Assembly: GCF_042676085.1 (NCBI RefSeq)
Contig: NZ_JBHTKH010000008.1
Coordinates: 1 to 64,000 of the forward strand
Reading direction: 5' to 3'
From: Terrabacter terrigena
Lineage (GTDB): Bacteria > Actinomycetota > Actinomycetes > Actinomycetales > Dermatophilaceae
Length of the DNA: 64,000 nt
This document shows positions 42,372 to 50,456 of this stretch, one piece after another; positions within the stretch are counted from its first letter, which is position 1, and each line of letters begins with the position of its first letter. The notes beneath the pieces are model-generated. The model had not been told where the DNA came from, searched no databases, and worked only from the letters and a program-made list of their open reading frames with translations. The position numbers and the translations under genes were made by a program.

Positions 42372-43787
42372 GTGGCAGATCATCCCGACTCTCCCGCGCC
42401 TGCCGCGTCGCCGGCGGGGGCGCAGGCATCCGCGTCGCTCGGTGCCCATTCGGTGATCTACCTGCTCGGCACGGCCCTCCAGGGCCTGGGCGTGCTGCTG
42501 GTGCTGCCGTTCGCCACCCGCCTGCTGGGCGAGGTCGAGTACGGCAAGGTCGCCACCGCGCTCGTGGTCGTCCAGATGATCGGCACCGTGGCGGCTGCCG
42601 GACTGCCCCAGGTGATCCTGCGCGAGTACCACCGCGGCGACGACGGGCCGACGGCCGGCCGGGCGCTGGCCGGCACCATGGTGGGTCTCGCCGTGGCCCT
42701 CGGTGTCCTCGGGGTCGTGCTCGGGGTCGTGCTCTCAGCCGCCGGTCGCGTCGACCTCGGCCAGTGGTGCCTCGTCGTGGCCGCGAGCGCCGCCCTGACG
42801 ACGGTGGTGGCCGGCCAGTCGCTCTCGCGGGCCCGGCTGCGCCCGCTGCACTTCCTGCTCCTCGCGATCGCCTCGACCGTGGTGGCGCACCTCTCGGGTC
42901 TGCTCGCAGCGCAGGGCGACCGGTCGTCGCGAACGTACCTCACGGCATACGCCACGGCGCTGGTCGTCGCGGCGGTGCTCGCGGTGGTCGTCGGGCGACC
43001 GCTGCCGCCGACGGCTGCGCGCGACCGGGTGCGGGCCGGCGTGCTGCTGGCCGCCCCGTTGCTGCCGCAGGCGGTGGCGATGCTGGGCCTGCTCATGGGC
43101 GACGTGCTGCTCGCGAACCGGCTGCTCGGCAACGGCGCCGCCGGGAACTACCAGGTGGCGCTGCAGCTCGGGAACATCCCGTTCGTCCTGGCGGTCGCGC
43201 TCTTCAACGGCTGGAGCCCGCTCGTGCTCTCGCACCCGCCGGAGCGCCGCTGGGAGTGGACCCGCCGCACCGGCACCGCCCTGCTCGCGGTCGTCGTCGT
43301 CGGCGCAGGGCTCGTGGGCGCCACCGGCATCTGGCTCGCCCACGTCGTCGCGGGCGCCGAGTTCGACGTCGGCGGCATCGGGGCGACCGTCGCGGTCCTG
43401 AGCCTCGTGGCCGTGCTCTACATGCTCTACCAGGGGTCGGCGCTCGCGGTCCTCGACAGCGAGCACACCGCGCGGCTCGCCCTGGCAGCGCTCACCGGTC
43501 TGGCGGTCATGGTCGTCGTCGCCGTGGCACTGCCGTCAGACTCGGGGATCGTCGGCATCGCGGTGGCCAAGGTCGCGGGCTACGTCGTGCTGGCGGCCAT
43601 CACCATCGTCGCGTCGTGGCGCACCTTCCACTGGCCGGTGGAAGCGTGGCTCGCTGTCGGGGTGGCGCTCGTGGCGACCTTCTTCTCGACCTTCGGTGGC
43701 GTGTTCTTCGGCACCGGGGTCGCCGTGATGCTGCTGATCGGTGGGGCGATCATCGCGCCGAGGGTCCTGCACACGCTGCGTCGATAG
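42372..43787 (+). CDS. polysaccharide flippase, Wzx/MATE-like
   Basis: 471 aa with about 12-14 predicted membrane helices and the MOP/Wzx polysaccharide transporter pattern: an early FATRLLGEVEYGKVATALV, and AAPLLPQAVAMLGLLMGDVLL at the start of the second half. It should flip lipid-linked oligosaccharide units across the membrane. It lies inside the legionaminic acid island, so the cargo probably contains that sugar. The frame extends upstream to 41964, but the -10 box supports GTG 42372. Confidence 0.85.
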   Translation: MADHPDSPAPAASPAGAQASASLGAHSVIYLLGTALQGLGVLLVLPFATRLLGEVEYGKVATALVVVQMIGTVAAAGLPQVILREYHRGDDGPTAGRALAGTMVGLAVALGVLGVVLGVVLSAAGRVDLGQWCLVVAASAALTTVVAGQSLSRARLRPLHFLLLAIASTVVAHLSGLLAAQGDRSSRTYLTAYATALVVAAVLAVVVGRPLPPTAARDRVRAGVLLAAPLLPQAVAMLGLLMGDVLLANRLLGNGAAGNYQVALQLGNIPFVLAVALFNGWSPLVLSHPPERRWEWTRRTGTALLAVVVVGAGLVGATGIWLAHVVAGAEFDVGGIGATVAVLSLVAVLYMLYQGSALAVLDSEHTARLALAALTGLAVMVVVAVALPSDSGIVGIAVAKVAGYVVLAAITIVASWRTFHWPVEAWLAVGVALVATFFSTFGGVFFGTGVAVMLLIGGAIIAPRVLHTLRR

Positions 43788-43790
43788 GAT
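43785..43790 (+). promoter_or_regulatory. -10 box TAGGAT for the nonulosonate operon
   Basis: TAGGAT overlaps the flippase stop codon (TAG) and lies 54 bases before the GTG at 43845, leaving a leader of about 47 bases that contains GGAG. It could drive the six-gene 43845-49267 part. Confidence 0.45.
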
Positions 43791-43844
43791 GGACCGCTCG
43801 CCCGCCGCAGACCCGACCGAACGACACGCAGGAGACACGTTTTC

Positions 43845-45287
43845 GTGGTGACACCACTCGTCCACATGGGGTTGGGCTACGACGACCTGCTGGTGCCGGC
43901 CCTCGTGCACGCCGGCTTCGAGACGAAGGACCTCGTCCTCGTCGTGCGAACCGACGCCAACCTCGCGTGGGTGCGCCGTCACGCGCCTCGCGCGACGACG
44001 GTCAGGCTCCCGTATGCCGCCGCGCGCAAGGCCAACGTCGTCAGTGGCCTCGCGCCGCACGCCGCCCTCAAGCGAGCGTGTGCCGGGGTCGGGCTCGACG
44101 TGCTGGACCTCCTTGTCTCCGAGCGTGCGCTGCGCCGCAACCGGGTCGACACGGCCATGAACTTCCTCAACCTCGCGGCGGAGGAGCTCGAGGCGGCGCT
44201 GGAGGGGCGCGGGCCGGTGCTCGCCCTCGTCGAGTTCACCGTCACGTCCGAGCTGCTCACGGCCGGCCTCGTCACGCACCACGGCGGCCTCGCGACCTGG
44301 CCACGCGGCATACGGCTCCCGTCCGACCGCTTCGGCCTCATCGGCGCGCCGCGAGGCACGACGCTCTGGCGGCGAGAGGTCGAGGACCCGTCCGCCCTCA
44401 CGGCGGGTCAGACGTTCATCGACACCTGGCGCGCCGAGCACGGCCGGCCGATGGGCTTCGCCCGCAACCTCAAGGTGGAGACGGGGCAGGAGATCTGGCG
44501 GCTCGCGAGCGACCGCATCAAGGAGTTCGCCGTCGACCGCGGCGCCAACCTGCAGCTGCCGCGGCCGAGCGACTACGCCCGGCTGCCGTGGCTCAACCCG
44601 GTCAAGGCCCGGCTCAACCTCCGCGAGTACCAGTCGCGCCGATGGGACCCCGTGCCGGAGACGTTCGTCTTCCTGCCGCTCCAGGTCCAGCCCGAGTCGA
44701 GTGCCGACGTCATGGGGCAGGAGTGGCGCGACCAGGCCTACACCGCACGCGTCCTCGCCGACGCGCTGGCGCCGCTCGGCATCGGCGTCGCCGTCAAGGA
44801 GCACGCCCACTTCATGTGGCGGCGCGACCCCGACTACTGGCCGCAGTTCGACGCCCACCCGAACATCGCCTCGATCGACCCGTTCGCCGACTCGCGAGAG
44901 CTGATGAAGCAGGCGGTCTTCACCGTCACCGCGACGGGCACCGTCGGCCTCGAGGCCGGCCTGCTCGGCCTACCGGTCGTCACCGGCGCGGACATGCCGT
45001 GGAGCGGCCTCGGCAACGTCGCCCGGCTCGACACTCCCGACGACCTGACCCGCTTCGTCGCCGACCGCGGCTGGGAGTCGCTGCGCACAGACCGTGCCGC
45101 CATCGACGAGTGGTTCGTGTACGACTACGTCCGCAACTCGTGGGAAGGGCTCGTGCTCGACCCGCCGCGCGTGCCCGCGGTCCTCGAGCCCGACAACATC
45201 CGCAAGGTCGGCGGTGCGCTCGGCGAGGCGGCCGCCTCCTTTGGGGCACCGTGCCGGTGTCGCTGCAGCCGGGAGGGCCTGAGGTGA
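43845..45287 (+). CDS. predicted glycosyltransferase, KpsS-like
   Basis: 480 aa, no membrane helices. The C-terminal half resembles capsule-type glycosyltransferases of a GT-B fold (Capsule_synth/KpsS-like): FVFLPLQVQPESSADV, VKEHAHFMWRRDP, SIDPFADSRELMKQ, VTATGTVGLEAGLLGLPVV. The last motif is the donor-binding part. The N-terminal half is not recognised. Being first in the operon with legH-legI-legG it is the best candidate for the enzyme that transfers the CMP-activated nonulosonate. The C-terminal tail is oddly Cys-rich (CRCRCS). GTG 43845 and 43848 are both possible. It overlaps legH by GTGA. Confidence 0.65.
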   Translation: MVTPLVHMGLGYDDLLVPALVHAGFETKDLVLVVRTDANLAWVRRHAPRATTVRLPYAAARKANVVSGLAPHAALKRACAGVGLDVLDLLVSERALRRNRVDTAMNFLNLAAEELEAALEGRGPVLALVEFTVTSELLTAGLVTHHGGLATWPRGIRLPSDRFGLIGAPRGTTLWRREVEDPSALTAGQTFIDTWRAEHGRPMGFARNLKVETGQEIWRLASDRIKEFAVDRGANLQLPRPSDYARLPWLNPVKARLNLREYQSRRWDPVPETFVFLPLQVQPESSADVMGQEWRDQAYTARVLADALAPLGIGVAVKEHAHFMWRRDPDYWPQFDAHPNIASIDPFADSRELMKQAVFTVTATGTVGLEAGLLGLPVVTGADMPWSGLGNVARLDTPDDLTRFVADRGWESLRTDRAAIDEWFVYDYVRNSWEGLVLDPPRVPAVLEPDNIRKVGGALGEAAASFGAPCRCRCSREGLR

Positions 45288-45946
45288 CTGACGACTCGCT
45301 CGGCTGGGTGGTGCTCGGGGCCGGGGGCCACGCGCGCTCCGTCGTCGACGTGCTCGAGCGGGCCGGCCACACGGTCGTCGCGGTGAGCGGCGCCGAGACG
45401 GGTGGCGACCCCTGGCACGTCGACGTGCTCGCGGACGACCGCGAGGCGTTCGAGCTCGTGGCGGCCCGCAGCCTGAGGGCCGTCGTCGCGATCGGTGCGG
45501 GCCACGCCCGCAGCACGCTCGTGCGCGAGCTGCTCGACCGCGGCCTCGCCGCGCCGCCCGTCGTCGCATCGACCGCGACCGTGTCGCCGCGGAGCGTGCT
45601 CGGGCCGGGCACCGTCGTGCTCGAGCACGCCCACGTCGGGCCCGCCTCACGCGTCGGCGAGGCCGTCATCGTCAACACCGCCGCGGTCGTCGAGCACGAC
45701 TGCCGCGTCGGTGCCGGAACCCACGTCGCGCCGGGCGCGGTCCTGCTCGGTGGGGCCTCTGTCGGTGGAGGGGTCCTCGTCGGCAGCGGGGCGCGGGTGC
45801 TGCCCCGCGTCACGGTCGGTGCCGGCGCGACGATCGGCGCCGGAGCCGTCGTCACCGCGCACGTGGCCGACGGCCAGACCGTCATCGGCGTCCCCGCCGT
45901 CACCCGAGGCGTAGGCCGTGCCTCCCGAACCGGAGGCACCTCGTGA
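45284..45946 (+). CDS. sugar O/N-acyltransferase, LegH/NeuD/PglD-like
   Basis: 220 aa. An N-terminal Rossmann-type PglD_N region (VVLGAGGHARSVVDVLERAG) is followed by left-handed beta-helix hexapeptide repeats (VGPASRVGEAVIVNTAAVVEH with the active-site His, then VGAGATIGAGAVV). PglD/NeuD enzymes acetylate the C4 amine of bacillosamine-type sugars or sialic acids; in the legionaminic acid route LegH does this step. It overlaps the genes on both sides by GTGA. Confidence 0.85.
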   Translation: MTDDSLGWVVLGAGGHARSVVDVLERAGHTVVAVSGAETGGDPWHVDVLADDREAFELVAARSLRAVVAIGAGHARSTLVRELLDRGLAAPPVVASTATVSPRSVLGPGTVVLEHAHVGPASRVGEAVIVNTAAVVEHDCRVGAGTHVAPGAVLLGGASVGGGVLVGSGARVLPRVTVGAGATIGAGAVVTAHVADGQTVIGVPAVTRGVGRASRTGGTS

Positions 45947-47001
45947 TCGATCCCCTGAACGCCGTCCACCCCGTCAGCATCGGCGCCGCGTCGGTGCCCG
46001 CTCCCGACGACGTCTACGTCATCGCCGAGGCCGGGGTGAACCACAACGGCGACGTCGGGCTGGCCCACCGGCTCGTCGACAGCGCCGCCGCCTCGGGGGC
46101 GGACGCCGTGAAGTTCCAGACGTTCTCGCCCGACAAGCTCGTCTCGTCCGCGGCGGCCACGACGCCCTACCAGCGAGACCGCGGCGGCAGCTCCGACCAG
46201 CGCAGCCTCCTCGAGGCGCTGACGCTGCCCAAGGAGGCCTGGGTCGAGCTGCGAGACCACGCGTCCGAGGCCGGCACGACGTTCCTCTCGACGCCGTTCG
46301 ACCTCGACAGCGCCGAGATGCTCGTCGACCTCGGCCTGCCGGCGCTCAAGGTCAGCTCGGGAGAGCTGACGAACCTGCCCTACCTGCGCGAGATGTCGCG
46401 GCTCGGGGTCGTGCTGCTCGTCTCGACCGGCATGGGCACCGAGGAGGAGGTCGAGGCGGCGGTCGAGGCGTGCGCCGAGGCCCCCGGCCTCGTCCTCTTC
46501 CACTGCGTCTCCGCCTACCCGGCGCCCGTCGAGGAGTGCAACCTGCGGGTCATCCCGCGACTCACCGAGCTGCACGGCATACCCGTGGGGTGGTCGGACC
46601 ACACGCCTGGCCTCACCACTGCGCTGGGTGCGGTGGCGCTCGGCGCCCCCATCCTCGAGAAGCACTTCACCAGCGACCGCACGCTGCCGGGGCCCGACCA
46701 CCTCGCCAGCCTCGAGCCCGACGCCCTCACCGAGTACGTGTCCGCGACGAAGCAGCTGGCCCGCGCCCTCGGCGACGGGGTGAAGGTGCGTATGCCGTCC
46801 GAGGACGAGAACGCCCTCCTCGTGCGTCGCTCGTGGCACGCGGCGCGGGAGCTGCCGGCGGGCACCCACCTGACCGGCGACGACCTGCAGCTGCTACGGC
46901 CGGAGGGCGGCGTCAGCCCCGCCGTCGACATCCGGGGCCGGGTGCTCTCGCGCGCAGTCGAGGCCGGCGCGCCCGTCACCGACGCCGACCTCGCGCGCTG
47001 A
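45943..47001 (+). CDS. nonulosonate synthase, LegI/NeuB-like
   Basis: 352 aa. The TIM barrel has VIAEAGVNHNGDVGLAHRL, KFQTFSPDKL, STPFDLDSAEML, LKVSSGELTN and GWSDHTPG, all NeuB-family landmarks for PEP and metal binding. The C-terminal antifreeze-like (SAF) domain is present (ARELPAGTHLTGDDLQLLRP). It condenses PEP with a 6-carbon N-acyl sugar to a nonulosonic acid. Sequence alone cannot separate legionaminate from sialate synthases; the neighbours favour legionaminate. Confidence 0.92.
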   Translation: MIDPLNAVHPVSIGAASVPAPDDVYVIAEAGVNHNGDVGLAHRLVDSAAASGADAVKFQTFSPDKLVSSAAATTPYQRDRGGSSDQRSLLEALTLPKEAWVELRDHASEAGTTFLSTPFDLDSAEMLVDLGLPALKVSSGELTNLPYLREMSRLGVVLLVSTGMGTEEEVEAAVEACAEAPGLVLFHCVSAYPAPVEECNLRVIPRLTELHGIPVGWSDHTPGLTTALGAVALGAPILEKHFTSDRTLPGPDHLASLEPDALTEYVSATKQLARALGDGVKVRMPSEDENALLVRRSWHAARELPAGTHLTGDDLQLLRPEGGVSPAVDIRGRVLSRAVEAGAPVTDADLAR

Positions 47002-47012
47002 GGCGCGTGCCG

Positions 47013-48215
47013 ATGACCGCCGCCCCGCTCGCCGTCGCCGTCTTCGTCGGCACCCGCGCCGACCTCGGCCCGCTGTCGCCGGTGCTCGAGGTGCTCCAGG
47101 CCGCCGACGACGTGGCCCTCCGGGTGCTGACGGGCGTGATGTATGCCGTCGACGACCTCGTCGCGGCCCTGCCCGCGAGCGCCTCCGCCCACGAGTGGCG
47201 TGAGGCCGTCGTGCCGCTCGCCGACCCGATGGAAGAGGTCACCGCCGCAGCCCAGCTCGAGCAGGGGGCGCTCATCGCGCGTGCCACCGGGCTGGCCCTG
47301 AGCGAGCAGCGCGTCGACGTGCTCGTGGTGCTCGGCGACCGCTGGGAGCTGCTCTACGTCGTGCCCCCGGCCGTCCTGCTCGGCGTGCCGGTCGTGCACC
47401 TGCACGGCGGAGAGGTCACCGAGGGCGCCGTCGACGAGCGAGTGCGCCACGCCGTGACGAAGCTCGCCGACCAGCACTGCGTCGCGTCCGAGGACGCCGG
47501 CGCCCGCCTGCGGCAGCTGGGTGAGCCCGCCGACCGCATCCACGTCACGGGCGCGCCGGGGCTCGACCGCCTTGCCGGAGCCGTGCCGATGCCGGACGCC
47601 GAGCTCGCGGCGCTCCTGGGGGTGGAGACGGTCGAGCGGCCGCTCGGCCTCTTCACGTACCACCCGCCCACGGCCCAGGCCGACGCTCCGGTCGGGGAGT
47701 GGGCGCGCGAGGCGGCCGAGGCCGCCCTGGCCGTCTGCGGCACGGTCGTCGCGACGCACCCGGGCATGGACGACGGACGTGACGAGGTGCTCGCCACCCT
47801 CACCGACCTCGCCGCGCACGAGCCGCGGCTGCGGCTCGTGTCGGCGCTCGGTCGCGACTACCCCCGCGTGCTGGCGACGAGCGACGTCGTGGTCGGCAAC
47901 TCGAGCTCGGGCGTCATCGAGGCGGCCACCGTGCACGTGCCGGCCGTCGACATCGGCGAGCGCCAGCGCGGCCGGCTGCGCGGCGACAACGTCGTGCACG
48001 CCGACGAGGGCAGGGTCGCCGTCGAGGCTGCCGTCCGGAGCGCCCTCAGCCCGGGCCGGCGCGAGCGTGCGGCTGCCACCGCCAACCCCTACGGCACGGG
48101 TGAGGCGAGCACGCGCATCCTCGATATCGTTCGGTCAGCGGCCCGGGCGAGCCGGGTCAAGCGGTTCGTGGACCTGCCGGTCCGCACGTTCGACGGAGAG
48201 GACGGGCCCGAGTGA
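47013..48215 (+). CDS. hydrolysing NDP-sugar 2-epimerase, LegG/NeuC-like
   Basis: 400 aa GT-B fold hydrolysing 2-epimerase. It has FVGTRADLGPLSPVL, VVLGDRWELL (conserved Asp), LHGGEVTEGAVDERVRHAVTKL and the C-terminal VVGNSSSGVIEA followed by VDIGERQRGR. It releases NDP and gives the 2-epimerised free sugar used by the synthase encoded upstream. ATG 47013 is used; a GTG at 47007 in frame is possible. It overlaps the nucleotidyltransferase gene by GTGA. Confidence 0.9.
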   Translation: MTAAPLAVAVFVGTRADLGPLSPVLEVLQAADDVALRVLTGVMYAVDDLVAALPASASAHEWREAVVPLADPMEEVTAAAQLEQGALIARATGLALSEQRVDVLVVLGDRWELLYVVPPAVLLGVPVVHLHGGEVTEGAVDERVRHAVTKLADQHCVASEDAGARLRQLGEPADRIHVTGAPGLDRLAGAVPMPDAELAALLGVETVERPLGLFTYHPPTAQADAPVGEWAREAAEAALAVCGTVVATHPGMDDGRDEVLATLTDLAAHEPRLRLVSALGRDYPRVLATSDVVVGNSSSGVIEAATVHVPAVDIGERQRGRLRGDNVVHADEGRVAVEAAVRSALSPGRRERAAATANPYGTGEASTRILDIVRSAARASRVKRFVDLPVRTFDGEDGPE

Positions 48216-49267
48216 CGGCGCGAGACCTGCGCGCGGCCTGCGCGCCGACCACGGCGACCCTGCGTGACGCGCTCGAGGTGGTCGACCGCAGCGCGACCCT
48301 CGTGTGCCTCCTCGTCGACGACGACATGCGCCTGGCCGGGCTGCTCACCGACGGTGACCTGCGTCGGGCCGTGCTGAAGGGCGACGGCCTCGACGCCCCG
48401 GCCCTCGACCACGCGACGCGATCGCCGCACTTCGTAGCGGCCGGGTCGCCGCGGGCCCTCGTGCTCGACCTCATGCAGGCCCTGCGCATCTCGGCCGTGC
48501 CCGAGCTCGACGACGACGGCACGCTCGTCAACCTGCACACGCTGTCCGACGTCGTGGGGTCGGCGCCGCTGCCCAACGTCGCCGTGGTCATGGCCGGCGG
48601 CCGGGGCACCCGGCTGGGTGACCTGACGAAGGACACCCCGAAACCGCTGATGACCGTGGCCGGTCGCTCGATCCTCGAGTGGATCGTGCTGGGCCTCGTG
48701 GGCGACGGCATCCGCGAGGTCTACGTGAGCGTCAACTACCTGGCCGAGCAGATCGAGGAGCACCTCGGCGACGGCTCTCGCCTCGGAGTGGCCGTGCACT
48801 ACCTGCGCGAGGACCCCGGCCTCCCGCTCGGCACCGCGGGCTCGCTGACGCTCCTGCGTGAGCAGCGGCCCGACCTCGAGCACCCGGTGCTGGTCATGAA
48901 CGGCGACCTCATGGTCGAGTTCGACGCGGCCGCCCTCCTCGACGCGCACCGGCGCACCGATGCTGCGGTCACGATGGCGACGCGCACCTACCAGCACGAG
49001 GTGCCCTTCGGCGTCGTCGAGAGCAGCGGTGGTCGCGTCACCGGGGTGTCGGAGAAGCCGACCCTGAGCTTCGACATCAACGCCGCCGTGTATGCCGTCG
49101 AGCCGCGCGCGCTCGCGTGGCTGCCGGCCGGTCGGGCGAGCACGATGCCGGGCTTGGTCGAGACGTGCCTCGAGCGCGACGAGCGCGTCACGGCGTGGCC
49201 GATCCAGAGCGAGTGGATCGACGTCGGCACCCCGAAGGACCTTGCCCGCGCGAAGGGGGAGGCGTGA
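48212..49267 (+). CDS. CBS-domain sugar nucleotidyltransferase, PtmE-like
   Basis: 351 aa. Two N-terminal CBS repeats (residues about 1-120; GLLTDGDLRRAV is typical) precede a nucleotidyltransferase domain with MAGGRGTRLGDLTKDTPKPL, VLVMNGDLMVEFD and EKPTLSFDINAAVYA. Campylobacter PtmE, which makes the GDP-amino sugar of the legionaminic acid pathway, has the same domain order. The use of GTP here is inferred from that match. CBS domains suggest adenine-nucleotide control. Confidence 0.85.
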   Translation: MTARDLRAACAPTTATLRDALEVVDRSATLVCLLVDDDMRLAGLLTDGDLRRAVLKGDGLDAPALDHATRSPHFVAAGSPRALVLDLMQALRISAVPELDDDGTLVNLHTLSDVVGSAPLPNVAVVMAGGRGTRLGDLTKDTPKPLMTVAGRSILEWIVLGLVGDGIREVYVSVNYLAEQIEEHLGDGSRLGVAVHYLREDPGLPLGTAGSLTLLREQRPDLEHPVLVMNGDLMVEFDAAALLDAHRRTDAAVTMATRTYQHEVPFGVVESSGGRVTGVSEKPTLSFDINAAVYAVEPRALAWLPAGRASTMPGLVETCLERDERVTAWPIQSEWIDVGTPKDLARAKGEA

Positions 49268-49313
49268 GCGGCGATCGTCCCGACCACGCGCCTCCCGCCA
49301 AACCTCGCCATGT

Positions 49314-49326
49314 CACGTTTGACGTG
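49314..49326. promoter_or_regulatory. possible operator upstream of legB-like gene
   Basis: CACGT-TTG-ACGTG is a small perfect inverted repeat in the 100-base gap before the dehydratase gene, overlapping a TTGACG that could be a -35 box. No good -10 box is seen at the right distance. Confidence 0.35.
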
Positions 49327-49367
49327 GCTGACGGCGTACGAGCCCAGATGACGACGAAAAGGTAGCT

Positions 49368-50456
49368 GTGACAACACTTTCCGCCACCGACACGCTCTCC
49401 GGCAGCACGGGCGAGGTGCCCGAGACCGAGCTGACAGCTCGCCCCGTCGAGGGTTCGCTCGCAGGGCGCACCGTCCTCGTGACGGGCTCCGACGGCTTCA
49501 TCGGGTCCCACGTCGTCGAGCGGCTCGTCGCCGACGGTGCGCGGGTCAAGGCGTTCTGCCTGTACAACTCGAACGGCTCGACCGGCTGGCTCGACGAGTC
49601 CGACGCGTTCCGGCAGGCGGTGCGTGACGGGCAGGCGGAGGTCGTGCTCGGCGACATCCGCGACCCCGAGCACGTGATGGCCTCGACCGAGGGCGTCGAC
49701 GTCGTGCTGCACCTGGCCGCACTCATCGCGATCCCGTTCTCCTACGTCGCTCCCCGCTCCTACGTCGAGACCAACGTGATCGGCACCCTCAACGTCCTCG
49801 AGGCCGTACGCCGCCAGGGCACCCCGCGCATGGTCAACACGTCGACGTCCGAGGTCTACGGCACACCGGAGGCGGTCCCGATCACCGAGGCGCACCCGCT
49901 GCGCGGCCAGTCCCCGTACTCCGCGACGAAGATCTCCGCCGACAAGATGTGCGAGTCCTACGCCCTGTCGTTCGAGACGCCGGTCACGACGCTGCGCCCG
50001 TTCAACACCTTCGGCCCCCGGCAGTCGACCCGCGCAGTCATCCCGACGGTGCTCTCGCAGCTGCTCGCCGGCGCGAGCCAGCTCAAGCTCGGCGACCTCA
50101 GCCCGAAGCGCGACTTCACCTTCGTCACCGACACGGCCGACGGGTTCGTGCGGGCCGCCCTCGCCGACGTCGCGCCGGGCACGACGATCCAGCTCGGCAC
50201 CGGACGCACCGTCTCGGTGGGCGAGGTCGTCGAGCTGTGTCGCAAGGTGACCGGCAGCGACGCCGAGATCGTCACCGAGAGCGCCCGCATCCGTCCCGAG
50301 GGCTCCGAGGTGCAGATCCTGCTCTCCGACCCCTCCCGTGCCAACGAGGTGCTCGGGTGGGCTCCGACGGTGTCGCTGGAAGAGGGCCTGTCGGCCACCG
50401 CCGAGTGGCTGCGCCCTCGCGTCGACGCCGAGACCGCCGGGCGGTACCACCGGTGA
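49368..50456 (+). CDS. NDP-sugar 4,6-dehydratase, LegB-like
   Basis: 362 aa extended SDR. The NAD motif is VLVTGSDGFIGSHVVERL, then CLYNSNGSTGWLDES, a stretch shared with LegB-type GDP-GlcNAc 4,6-dehydratases, with catalytic Thr/Ser region NTSTSEVYGTPE and Tyr/Lys in YSATKISADKM; GPRQSTRAVIPTVL contacts the nucleotide. The LegB-type sequence, rather than a PseB type, supports a legionaminic product. The first 28 residues are an unstructured extension. The GTG is preceded by AAAGG. It overlaps legC by GTGA. Confidence 0.88.
   Translation: MTTLSATDTLSGSTGEVPETELTARPVEGSLAGRTVLVTGSDGFIGSHVVERLVADGARVKAFCLYNSNGSTGWLDESDAFRQAVRDGQAEVVLGDIRDPEHVMASTEGVDVVLHLAALIAIPFSYVAPRSYVETNVIGTLNVLEAVRRQGTPRMVNTSTSEVYGTPEAVPITEAHPLRGQSPYSATKISADKMCESYALSFETPVTTLRPFNTFGPRQSTRAVIPTVLSQLLAGASQLKLGDLSPKRDFTFVTDTADGFVRAALADVAPGTTIQLGTGRTVSVGEVVELCRKVTGSDAEIVTESARIRPEGSEVQILLSDPSRANEVLGWAPTVSLEEGLSATAEWLRPRVDAETAGRYHR

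Noticed and set aside
45241..45287. Possible frameshift at the end of the KpsS-like glycosyltransferase (CRCRCS tail)
   Set aside because: The stop overlaps the next start by GTGA exactly as at the other junctions of this operon, so the ending is probably genuine, though odd.
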